A stretch of 64,000 nt of DNA from Rhizobium sp. SEMIA4064 (lineage in GTDB: Bacteria > Pseudomonadota > Alphaproteobacteria > Rhizobiales > Rhizobiaceae), in contig NZ_PYJN01000013.1 of NCBI RefSeq assembly GCF_003025035.1, positions 372,001-436,000 of the forward strand, given 5' to 3'. Below the pieces are notes generated by a model. It worked only from the letters and a program-made list of their open reading frames with translations, did no database searches and was not told the DNA's origin. Shown one piece after another: positions 1 through 7,429 of this stretch. Positions within the stretch are counted from its first letter, which is position 1. The number at the start of each line of letters is the position of its first letter. A program made the position numbers and the translations under genes.

Positions 1-2
1 TT

Positions 3-878
3 CATTCCCGCATTGGCTTCTCTCAAGGGATGGGTGATCCTGCGGGAAGCATGAATGTCTGGCATTTGGAGGTTGCACATGACCCGGACGACGCCGTGCC
101 AAACGTTCGCTATCGCCCGCTCGTCAGAATGGTCCGACCTACTGAGAAAGTTTTCCTTGGCCAACTTCAGCTTGTTGCGAACTATGCCGATTTACGGGCA
201 GATCGGGTTACTGAAATTCTGGCGCAGCGCGATGGGCCGACCGCCTTCCTGGCTTCCGTCGCATATATGGCCCCAAACCGTGCGCGTTGGACGCTTGAAC
301 TTCTAGGCGCCGTCTTCCGGCTCGCTCAGTTTGTCGAATTTCGCATGAAGCACGCACTCGCTTGCCGACGGCCAATGGAATACTCGCCACAGATACAGCC
401 AATGATTCTTACGCCGGAACACGGCAGTCTGCCCAGCGGCCACTCAACTGAGTCCTTTGCAATGGCCATTGTACTGGTGCAGCTTCTCCGGGCTTCGCCC
501 AATCCCGTCTACGAGCAGGACATTTATGCCGTTCAACTGCTTCGGCAGGCGGCACGGGTCGCTGTTAATCGGCAGGTAGCCGGCGTGCACTTTCCAGTCG
601 ACAGTGCGGCGGGTGCGCTCCTGGGTTTGACCTTAGGCGAATATTTCTGCCGCCGGTTTAGCGGGGAGGCCGACTTCTATGCCTGGTCCTTCGACGGCGA
701 AGCCTATCCGGAAGATGCCGATTTCAATTGGGCGGGATGGTACGACGTTCAGCGGCAGCGGCAAATTGCTCCGGATGCGAGGTCTCCATGCGCCGCGGAG
801 CTGGGCCGTCACAAACTTGGTGCCGTCTCTCCTATCCTCACTTGGCTGTGGGAAAAGGCGCTGGCCGAGTGGTCTTGA
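3..878 (+). CDS. Vanadium-dependent haloperoxidase / PAP2-type acid phosphatase, 5' end outside the window
   Basis: The protein carries all three parts of the PAP2 / vanadate-binding signature: K-x6-RP (KHALACRRP), PSGHS, and R-x5-H-x3-D (RQVAGVHFPVD, with Asn in place of the usual Ser before the Arg). The segment leading into PSGH (TPEHGSLPSGHS) resembles bacterial vanadium haloperoxidase relatives more than membrane PAP2 lipid phosphatases, and I see no transmembrane helices, so a soluble enzyme is likely. The frame is open to the left edge with no stop. The first ATG is at 30, and family members are usually longer, so the N-terminus is probably missing. The enzyme could be a halide peroxidase or a phosphatase; the sequence does not decide. 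Its stop (876-878) lies 39 bases before the start of the subtilase gene, so the two are probably co-transcribed. Confidence 0.8.
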   Translation, partial: HSRIGFSQGMGDPAGSMNVWHLEVAHDPDDAVPNVRYRPLVRMVRPTEKVFLGQLQLVANYADLRADRVTEILAQRDGPTAFLASVAYMAPNRARWTLELLGAVFRLAQFVEFRMKHALACRRPMEYSPQIQPMILTPEHGSLPSGHSTESFAMAIVLVQLLRASPNPVYEQDIYAVQLLRQAARVAVNRQVAGVHFPVDSAAGALLGLTLGEYFCRRFSGEADFYAWSFDGEAYPEDADFNWAGWYDVQRQRQIAPDARSPCAAELGRHKLGAVSPILTWLWEKALAEWS

Positions 879-917
879 TTGCCCTTGACCCAACCCAGCA
901 GTGAGGGAGAAGCGATC

Positions 918-3110
918 ATGGAATGGCGAAAAACTGACCTTGAACACAGCTATTGCCGAATCGAAGGGATAGATCCCAGCGCCGATTGGGTTCTCGGGCC
1001 TGGCTTCCGTGATTTTTCGCGGGGCGACGATAACGTCTTGATCCCCTGTACGATCGGTCCGCTCGACACATCCATGGTCGAAATGATGAAGTCCTTTCAT
1101 AGGGTCGATGCTCAGCAAGGCGGGTGGGAAAGTGGAGTCTTCGTACCGTCTCTCTATCATGATGCGAAAGAGGACCAACACATGGTCGCGTTCGTGAGAA
1201 AAGCTGTGTTCGAAGACCTAGCACGGGGGGAGGGGCCATTCGGCCAAATTCGCAAGACTGCGAAACAGATCGACTTTAGCCTGCCTCTCAATCGGAAATC
1301 GCTGCCCAATCATTGGAAGCGCCGCGTTCCGGCATCGAAACCTGTTCGTCTACCGGTCGTCTCCCCTGGCCACTGGCCGGAGGGCACAGTTGTTATTGGT
1401 ATCATCGATGATGGGATCGCTTTTGCCCATGAGCGGTTTCGCCTCGCTGACGGCAGCTCGCGTGTTCAATATGTCTGGCGTCAGGACGGCATTTTTGACA
1501 ATGACGGTTCAACCGTCGATTTCGGAAGCGAGATATGTAAACTCGATCGGCCGCCGCACAGGGGTATCGACAAACTCTTGGAGGCTTACGACCAAGCTGG
1601 GCTGGTTGACGAGGAGGGGCTCTATCGAGAGGCAGGTCTAATCGACTTTCGCGATCCCGACCACAAGGCTGCCGCCTGGCAATTGTCGCACGGCACCCAT
1701 GTACTCGATCAGGCGGCCGGCTACGACCCAGTCGACGCGCCCATGAACCGCCCGATCATCGCCGTTCAGCTTCCGGTTTCGGTGACAGCGGATACCTCCG
1801 GTTCCAACCTCAAAACATTTGCGACGGCCGCGATCAGATACATCCTCGATCGAGCGGATCGCCTGGCAGGAAAGGGGCTGTTGCCCGACGGCTCATGGCG
1901 GCCGTTGCCGGTTGTCATCAATTTCAGCTATGGCATGCTCGCGGGACCGCACGACGGTACTCTCGATCTCGAGCAAGCTCTCGACGACTTTGTTACTAAG
2001 CGGGACGCACCGCTGCGCATTGTTTTGCCCGCTGGCAATGCAAATCTTTCGCGATGCCACGTCGCGGTTAAATTCAATGGAACCCGCGAACCGGTGACTC
2101 TCAAGTGGCACGTTCAGCCCGATGATAGTACGCCAACGCAGATGGAAATCTGGTTGCCGCATGATCCACGAAAGCAGCGGGACCCGAGCCGGGTGACGAT
2201 ATCCGTCGAAACACCGTCTGGGCTGCGGAGTCCGCCCCTCAAGGAAGAGGTGGGCTCGGGAGTCCAGCTAGTCTCGAACGGCGAGGTCGTCGGGTGCGCG
2301 CACTACGCCTTTCGTTCGTCTCCCACGGAACGGGGTGTTTTTATTATCTCGCTGCAACCCACGGCGCGCTTGCGACCCCTCGACAACCCCGCGACAAGCG
2401 GCGCAACGGCGCCGGCAGGGGCTTGGAAGGTCATCATCACGAACTCCAGCCTGCGCCCGGGACAGGAGCTGGAAGCATGGATTCAATGGGACGACGTGAT
2501 CTACGGATATTCGCGCCGTGGTCGGCAATCCTACTTCGAGGCAGACTGCTATCGTCGGTTCAATCCTGTCACTGGCGACGTGGTAGACGTGGATGACGAG
2601 CGCAATCCCTGTATCGTCAGGCGAGGCGGCCTCATAAACGCCATCGCTACCGGACAGGAAACAATCGTGGTCGGCGGGGTCCAGCAGAAGGACCTCAGAC
2701 CGCCAAAATATGCAGCCGGCGGTCCAGTCGCACCAACCCGCCATAAGCACACTCATCGGGTCGGGCCTGATGCGGCGTGCGTCAGCGACGATTCACGGGT
2801 TCACAACGGCATTCTCGGGGCCGGCTCGAGAAGCGGGTCTGCGGTCGCCATGAGCGGAACGAGCGTTGCCGTCCCGCAAATCGTCAGATTGGTAGCGGAC
2901 ATGCTGGCAGACGGCGGGCCTGGCAATCGCGAGGCGATTTCCCAATTTGCGGCGGCCGAAGAATACGCCCGAAGGCAATCGTCAGAAGACACTGGCGAGT
3001 CGCGGGAGCATGACAACCAGCAAGGCCATTTTAGCAGAGAACGATGCGGCGCCGGCCGGATCGTAAGGCCGCGACCAGGTCGGCCAAAGCGCTACGATGT
3101 CGATACCTGA
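918..3110 (+). CDS. S8 family serine peptidase (subtilase), apparently cytosolic
   Basis: A 730-residue subtilisin-like protease with an intact triad: Asp in IIDDGIAFAHE near residue 164, His in the SHGTHV motif near 258, the oxyanion Asn in LPAGN near 373, and Ser in SGTSVAVP near 649. About 270 residues of mostly beta-type sequence separate the oxyanion site from the Ser motif, which is a long insertion for the family. The first ~150 residues match nothing I recognise. There is no signal peptide, unlike most secreted subtilases. The ATG at 918 is chosen because a GGGAG-type ribosome site precedes it. An in-frame TTG at 879 follows the upstream stop directly and would add 13 residues. The pairing with a haloperoxidase/PAP2-like enzyme suggests a functional link, but the substrate is unknown. 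Confidence 0.85.
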   Translation: MEWRKTDLEHSYCRIEGIDPSADWVLGPGFRDFSRGDDNVLIPCTIGPLDTSMVEMMKSFHRVDAQQGGWESGVFVPSLYHDAKEDQHMVAFVRKAVFEDLARGEGPFGQIRKTAKQIDFSLPLNRKSLPNHWKRRVPASKPVRLPVVSPGHWPEGTVVIGIIDDGIAFAHERFRLADGSSRVQYVWRQDGIFDNDGSTVDFGSEICKLDRPPHRGIDKLLEAYDQAGLVDEEGLYREAGLIDFRDPDHKAAAWQLSHGTHVLDQAAGYDPVDAPMNRPIIAVQLPVSVTADTSGSNLKTFATAAIRYILDRADRLAGKGLLPDGSWRPLPVVINFSYGMLAGPHDGTLDLEQALDDFVTKRDAPLRIVLPAGNANLSRCHVAVKFNGTREPVTLKWHVQPDDSTPTQMEIWLPHDPRKQRDPSRVTISVETPSGLRSPPLKEEVGSGVQLVSNGEVVGCAHYAFRSSPTERGVFIISLQPTARLRPLDNPATSGATAPAGAWKVIITNSSLRPGQELEAWIQWDDVIYGYSRRGRQSYFEADCYRRFNPVTGDVVDVDDERNPCIVRRGGLINAIATGQETIVVGGVQQKDLRPPKYAAGGPVAPTRHKHTHRVGPDAACVSDDSRVHNGILGAGSRSGSAVAMSGTSVAVPQIVRLVADMLADGGPGNREAISQFAAAEEYARRQSSEDTGESREHDNQQGHFSRERCGAGRIVRPRPGRPKRYDVDT

Positions 3111-3219
3111 CGAAAGACCAGTTTCAGAGCTCTCGAGGCTCACCTAACGGTAAGCCGATTTCATCTTGAGCTGCATTGCTCTAAGCTCTCGGCTGAACAC
3201 TCCGTCGGGTCAGTGCATC

Positions 3220-4725
3220 ATGGTTGGCCAGCTCACCATCAAGGTATTGGGCGAACTCAATGTCACGCGGCAGGGACAGCTTCTGCCTCTGCCGCAGTCG
3301 AAGAAAACCCGCGCTCTTCTTGCCTATTTGGCCGTTGTCGGAAGACCTCAGCGCCGCGAGCATCTTTGCAAGATGTTCTGGGAAGTTCCAGACGACCCTC
3401 GTGCTTCGCTGAGGTGGAGCCTCCACAAACTCAGGCCAATCGTGAATACGGAAGGTCATGTGCGTCTGCATGCGGACCACAATTCCGTTCTCCTCAGCCC
3501 CCAGACGGTCGAGGTGGACTTCAATGGCCTAGCTTGCCTTCGACCCGCTGACCTCGACGTCTTGGATACGGAGACATTGGAATCGCTTGCCACGACATTT
3601 CGCGGTGAATTCCTCGAAGGCCTCTGCCTGCAGCATTGCCCAAACTTTGAAGCGTGGCGGCTGTACCACCGAGATAGGGCGCTTCGGGCACACATGGCAA
3701 TTCTGCGCGCCCTCATTCGACGCCTTCAAGACAGCCCCGAGCGAGCAAATGCTTATTCCCTGGTGCTCGATCGCCTTACCGAAGAGATTGCCGCCGTCGG
3801 TCTTCCTGGGCGGTGGTCAGAGCCTTCGGTCTCTGCGACTTTTGAAACGGCTGTCCCGTCGCCACCGGTGACCCCCAGCAAGAGATCGCAGGAAATTCGC
3901 TTCTGCAAAACCACCGACGGGGTAACAATTGCCTACGCGGTGTGTGGGCAGGGATCGCCGATCGTGCGAGCCGCACACTGGATGTCACATCTGCAATATG
4001 ATTGGGAAAGTCCGGTGTGGAGGCATTGGATCGACGCCCTTTCGGAGAAAACGAAGCTCATACGCTATGACGAACGCGGTAACGGTCTTTCGGACTGGGT
4101 TGCCGAGGAAATTTCGTTCAAGGCGATGATTGCGGACTTGGAGAGCGTGGTCGATGCGGCGGGCCTCGACCGGTTCACGCTTCTCGGTGTATCGCAAAGC
4201 TGCGCTGTCTCCGTTGCCTACGCCGTCCGCCATCCTGAACGAGTTTCGGGGCTCATCCTATACGGAGGATTTGTAAAAGGCTGGCGCAAACGAAGTGACA
4301 GCCATGAGGTCGCCACCCATGAGGCAATGACAGCATTGATCCGGGAAGGATGGGGGCAGAATAATCCGGTTTTCCGGCATCTGTTCACCGCAATGTTCAT
4401 TCCAGGGGCGGATCAGGTGCAAATGGATTGGTTTGACGAACTGCAGCGCATTTCGGTGTCGCCCATCAACGCAGGTCGCCTGCACGAGGCATTCGGAGAG
4501 ATCGACGTTTCGGATGTCCTGTCGCAGGTGACGATTCCGACGCTCGTCTTGCACGCAAGAAAAGACGCCGTCGTTCCCTTTCAGTCCGGAAGGGAGTTCG
4601 CAACCGGCATCCCTGGAGCTCGATTTGTCGATCTCGACAGCGCCAATCACATTCTCCTCGCCAACGAACCCGCCTTTGAGCAGTTTATTCGTGAGGTAAC
4701 GCGCTTCGTCGCCGAAACAGCGTAG
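3220..4725 (+). CDS. SARP/BTAD-like DNA-binding domain fused to an alpha/beta hydrolase
   Basis: Residues 1-95 look like the winged-helix N-terminus of SARP/AfsR-type regulators (LTIKVLGELNVTRQG, then SKKTRALLAYLAV and LRWSLHKLRP). A helical BTAD-like part runs to about residue 190. From about residue 225 there is an alpha/beta hydrolase with a conserved strand (KLIRYDERGNGLSDW), a nucleophile elbow GVSQS, an acid in HARKDAVVPF and a His in SANHILL. The elbow is G-x-S-x-S rather than the usual G-x-S-x-G. Related rhizobial proteins are sometimes annotated as adenylate-cyclase-like because they share the SARP part, but no cyclase domain is present. A TTG at 3166 would add 18 residues; the ATG at 3220 starts just before the winged helix. 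The hydrolase domain may sense or degrade a small-molecule ligand that controls the neighbouring genes; this is inference. Confidence 0.75.
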   Translation: MVGQLTIKVLGELNVTRQGQLLPLPQSKKTRALLAYLAVVGRPQRREHLCKMFWEVPDDPRASLRWSLHKLRPIVNTEGHVRLHADHNSVLLSPQTVEVDFNGLACLRPADLDVLDTETLESLATTFRGEFLEGLCLQHCPNFEAWRLYHRDRALRAHMAILRALIRRLQDSPERANAYSLVLDRLTEEIAAVGLPGRWSEPSVSATFETAVPSPPVTPSKRSQEIRFCKTTDGVTIAYAVCGQGSPIVRAAHWMSHLQYDWESPVWRHWIDALSEKTKLIRYDERGNGLSDWVAEEISFKAMIADLESVVDAAGLDRFTLLGVSQSCAVSVAYAVRHPERVSGLILYGGFVKGWRKRSDSHEVATHEAMTALIREGWGQNNPVFRHLFTAMFIPGADQVQMDWFDELQRISVSPINAGRLHEAFGEIDVSDVLSQVTIPTLVLHARKDAVVPFQSGREFATGIPGARFVDLDSANHILLANEPAFEQFIREVTRFVAETA

Positions 4726-4846
4726 CTGCTGCTGCGCGCTTTCAACGATTGGCCCCGCATTTTCAACGGTTCCTTCCACATTCTTTCTCACGCGCGCAGA
4801 ATAGAATGCTTCCGACAGTTTGCGATGCTGACAAGGAGGGACGACG

Positions 4847-5728
4847 ATGAAGGTTCACAATGTAACGGGCGGCGCCGGATTGCGACTGCATGTTCGCGAG
4901 TGGGGAAAAGAAGATGCGCCGTCGATCCTCTTCATCCACGGGTGGTCACAAAACCATCTCTGCTGGAAAAACCAGTATGAAAGTACGCTTGCGGAGGATT
5001 TTCGCCTGGTAGCCTTGGACCTCCGCGGTCACGGCATGTCGGACGCTCCCCTTGAGGCCGAGCATTATACTGAACCGCAGCTTTGGGCAGACGATATCGC
5101 CGCCGTCATAGATCAACTCGACCTTGGCAGTCCGGTTCTTGTGGGCTGGTCCTACGCCGGCTTCATTATTTGCGACTATCTCCGCGCCCACGGTATTGCC
5201 CATGTTGCGGGCATCAACTTCGTCGGCGCGGCAACGACGATGAATAAGGCGGCGCTCGGCACCTTGATCGGCCCGGGCTTCCTCGACCACGTCATCGGTG
5301 CCACCGGCGAAGACCTGCCCGGCAATATCGAAGCAATCCGCAATTTCGTGCGCGGGTGCACTTATTCGCAACTGCCTTCCGAGGTCTTCGAAACGGCAAT
5401 TTGCTGGAACATGGCCGTGCCAGCGAAGATTCGGGCTGCCCTGCTGGCCCGGGAGGTCGATTCCGATGATGTACTGACAGCACTTGCCGTGCCTGTCCTT
5501 GTAACCCATGGCCAAGAAGACACCGTGATCCTGCCGGCGATGGGGCGGCACCTTCTGGCATTGTACCCTCAAGCGACAGCATCGTGGTATGCCGCGACGG
5601 GACATGCACCTTTTCTGGAGTATCCTGGTAGGTTCAACAGCGAGCTATATCGTTTTGCATGTGACGCGGTAGAACTATCAATTAGACGTATGTCTATTGG
5701 TCAGGTTACGCACAAATCATTGTTCTGA
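4847..5728 (+). CDS. Alpha/beta fold hydrolase (haloperoxidase/esterase-like)
   Basis: A 293-residue single-domain alpha/beta hydrolase. Visible landmarks are the oxyanion segment FIHGWSQN, the strand LDLRGHGMSD, the nucleophile elbow GWSYAG, the acid in THGQEDTVI and the catalytic His in ATGHAPFLEYP. The pattern is that of non-haem chloroperoxidases, esterases and epoxide-hydrolase-like enzymes; the substrate cannot be read from the sequence. A strong AAGGAGG site lies 8-9 bases before the ATG. It follows the SARP-hydrolase fusion by 121 bases on the same strand, so the fusion protein is a candidate regulator of it. Confidence 0.85.
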   Translation: MKVHNVTGGAGLRLHVREWGKEDAPSILFIHGWSQNHLCWKNQYESTLAEDFRLVALDLRGHGMSDAPLEAEHYTEPQLWADDIAAVIDQLDLGSPVLVGWSYAGFIICDYLRAHGIAHVAGINFVGAATTMNKAALGTLIGPGFLDHVIGATGEDLPGNIEAIRNFVRGCTYSQLPSEVFETAICWNMAVPAKIRAALLAREVDSDDVLTALAVPVLVTHGQEDTVILPAMGRHLLALYPQATASWYAATGHAPFLEYPGRFNSELYRFACDAVELSIRRMSIGQVTHKSLF

Positions 5729-5740
5729 ATGGAAGGTAAA

Positions 5741-6019
5741 ATGGGGACACAAATCGTTCGAGTTCCACCCGGATTTAGGCACCCAGTCGATGAGGATGGC
5801 GAGTTGATGGTCGGTGGCCACCTGGAGCCGCTCTATTATGCCGATCCTGCCTCTCTCACCTCGTATCAAGTCTATGAAAACGTTAGTGAGGGCAGCCCCA
5901 TCAGTCCTGTTTTTGATACCGTAGACGAACTGAATGAGTGGCTGAAGCAAGAAGGCTGGGATCAGGAAACCATAGATTGCCTGTTAAACCTTGGGCATGC
6001 TCCGTCCCTAATTGTATAG
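5741..6019 (+). CDS. Small conserved protein of a phage-associated type, function unknown
   Basis: A 92-residue acidic protein. Features are PPGFRHPVDEDGE near the N-terminus, a central SYQVYENVSEGSPISPVF and a C-terminal HAPSLIV. I associate this pattern (YENVSEG-x-P-x-SPVF followed by WL and APS) with small uncharacterised proteins in phages and prophages; this is from memory and was not searched. The ATG at 5741 is preferred because GGAAGG sits 5 bases upstream. An alternative ATG at 5729 starts directly after the hydrolase stop and adds four residues. Coupling to the hydrolase is possible but may be accidental. Confidence 0.6.
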   Translation: MGTQIVRVPPGFRHPVDEDGELMVGGHLEPLYYADPASLTSYQVYENVSEGSPISPVFDTVDELNEWLKQEGWDQETIDCLLNLGHAPSLIV

Positions 6020-6116
6020 GTCGATTTGGTGGCGATTTACGGTCGCCGACCCGCCGAGCATCTCGGAGTGGCGGCGCTATTGTTCGTAGCCATAATATCC
6101 TCTTATTATTGGCTGC

Positions 6117-6680
6117 CTATCGCGCGCGTAAATACAGGTGAAATTTTTTCACCGCTTCCCAAAATACAAATATGGATATCGTCAGAAATACAGTGGGAGC
6201 GAAGTATCCTATGTACAGTGAGGAAAATATCTTATCATTTCTTCCAAATAAGTACTCAAACGCATAGCATCTTTGGCCGTTACACTTATTACCAGACAGC
6301 AAAAAATAAACTATGTTAAACAGAAAAAAAGTAATAGCGCCAACAAGTATAACCTTTATGGACGTCATCCATGATAAATCCTTTCGCGGAAAATCCGCGT
6401 CATTGTTGCTGAAATAATTTACAGTATTTGTAATAATACAGCAGAATACTGACGAGAAAAGCTGGCTAAGTATGAATACTATAAACCCACCTTCAGGATA
6501 TAACCTCTGGAAAATGATTGAAGACAATCCCAAAGATAGTACGAATGAAGAGGCGATATTTCCGCTCCCGATCTTGAGCGCACGCCTAGAGCTTACAGTT
6601 CTTCCGAAAACAATGGCGGACCATGCCGTCAGCATAATCGGCACCGGCCCGACGATCCAAGGAAGACTGAGCGAATTCAT
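6117..6680 (-). CDS. Orphan AT-rich integral membrane protein, function unknown
   Basis: A 187-residue protein with about five hydrophobic helices, roughly at residues 8-26, 43-60, 67-90, 107-127 and 150-172, and a basic C-terminus. I recognise no family. The start at 6680 is set by an AAGGA site 7 bases upstream; the frame stays open further upstream, but that part reads through unrelated sequence. Base composition from about 6150 to 6560 is clearly AT-richer than the rest of the window, which suggests recent acquisition. It lies between the end of the hydrolase block and the broken caspase/acetyltransferase remnants. Confidence 0.5.
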   Translation of the reverse strand: MNSLSLPWIVGPVPIMLTAWSAIVFGRTVSSRRALKIGSGNIASSFVLSLGLSSIIFQRLYPEGGFIVFILSQLFSSVFCCIITNTVNYFSNNDADFPRKDLSWMTSIKVILVGAITFFLFNIVYFLLSGNKCNGQRCYAFEYLFGRNDKIFSSLYIGYFAPTVFLTISIFVFWEAVKKFHLYLRAR

Positions 6681-6778
6681 CCGCAATCCTTGGTGGCGGT
6701 GCAAAATTGAAATGCACCCCGATTTTGGGCCATCGGGAGCTGGGACTTTCCGGGGTTTGACGCGAAGGACAACCATCC

Positions 6779-7009
6779 TTAGCTGCATTTGACCAAATAG
6801 CTCCCACCAATACATATCCCACCGCCTGCGCGGATCAGCCGATCTGTTTGCTTGAGAGCGTAGCCAGTACTCACATGAACGAGGATTTGGCGAGCGCCAC
6901 GCGCCTTCGACCATGCCGCTACTCCACGCAGCAATTTCACAGAAACTTTCGCCGAGCGGAAAGGCCCGCAAAATTCGGTATCGACGCCTATGAGATGCGT
7001 GGTCGTCAT
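6779..7009 (-). pseudogene. Fragment of a phage-type GNAT acetyltransferase (C-terminal part)
   Basis: This reading frame begins with an ATG whose A is shared with the stop of the caspase fragment (TGATG). Its first ~10 residues (TTTHLIGVDTE) still resemble the continuation of a caspase domain in another frame. After that it reads RSAKVSVKLLRGV, AAWSKARGARQILVHVSTG and TDRLIRAGGG, then IGGSYLVK. The second half matches the C-terminal pattern I associate with GNAT-like proteins of T7-like phages (HVTSG, then TDR, then a final GGNY). No N-terminal acetyltransferase part is present, so I call it a fragment. A genuine short fusion gene cannot be excluded. Confidence 0.45.
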
Positions 7010-7275
7010 CACACCGCCTTCTCCGAACCATGACCGGAGAAGGCGATCACCACCGTGTCGTCCGCGTCGCATTGGGAGAGCGTTTCGAGTTCTGTCTCGA
7101 TCCTGGAGAGGGTGGCCTCCTGATCAGTCACGAGAACGGTCGGGCCGCCGAGGGTATCGGCGAACATCGCTTCGAGCGCGGTCGCGTCGCGGGCCGCGCA
7201 TGACAAGTCACGGATCTTGGGCGACTGATAACGGTTGACACCAACAAACAAACCCCTGAAAGCCATCGCATTCAC
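7009..7275 (-). pseudogene. Caspase-like (peptidase C14) domain, truncated after the catalytic His
   Basis: The 88-residue product is the first half of a caspase/metacaspase p20 domain: FRGLFVGVNRYQ, then the conserved LSCAARDATALEAMF and VIAFSGHGSE, which contains the catalytic His. The frame stops three residues later. Caspase-like sequence (THLIGVDTE) continues for about ten residues in a shifted frame, so a frameshift has occurred in or just after GGAGAAGGC. The catalytic-Cys half is absent and is replaced by a phage-type acetyltransferase fragment. A full-length relative would normally continue for hundreds of residues. It is probably inactive as a protease. Confidence 0.65.
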
Positions 7276-7338
7276 TTTTTGTTCCTTAAAGCCTTTCCGG
7301 GCACTTTTCAGCGCCCGGAAATAGTCGAATGTGGTGTT

Positions 7339-7391
7339 GGCCAGTTTTAGGTTCCAAAATGGCCAGTTCTAACGCCTTTTGGCCAATACTT
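7339..7391. repeat. Tandem GGCCA-type repeats, possible IS21-like insertion sequence end
   Basis: GGCCAGTTTTA at 7339-7349 recurs as GGCCAGTTCTA at 7361-7371, and a shorter copy GGCCAATACT begins at 7381. The starts are 22 and 20 bases apart. Regularly spaced imperfect copies of this kind occur at the termini of IS21-family elements, and the sequence resembles such ends as I remember them. No istA or istB gene is present, so at most this is a relic. It sits at the border between the accessory block and nrdJ. Confidence 0.35.
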
Positions 7392-7429
7392 GGTTCGGTT
7401 TCTCACGTCACTACAGCTTAGGCGAATGC

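Noticed and set aside
6026..6319. Plus-strand frame overlapping the AT-rich region
   Set aside because: No ribosome site. It runs opposite the membrane protein gene, which has a better start and coherent helices.
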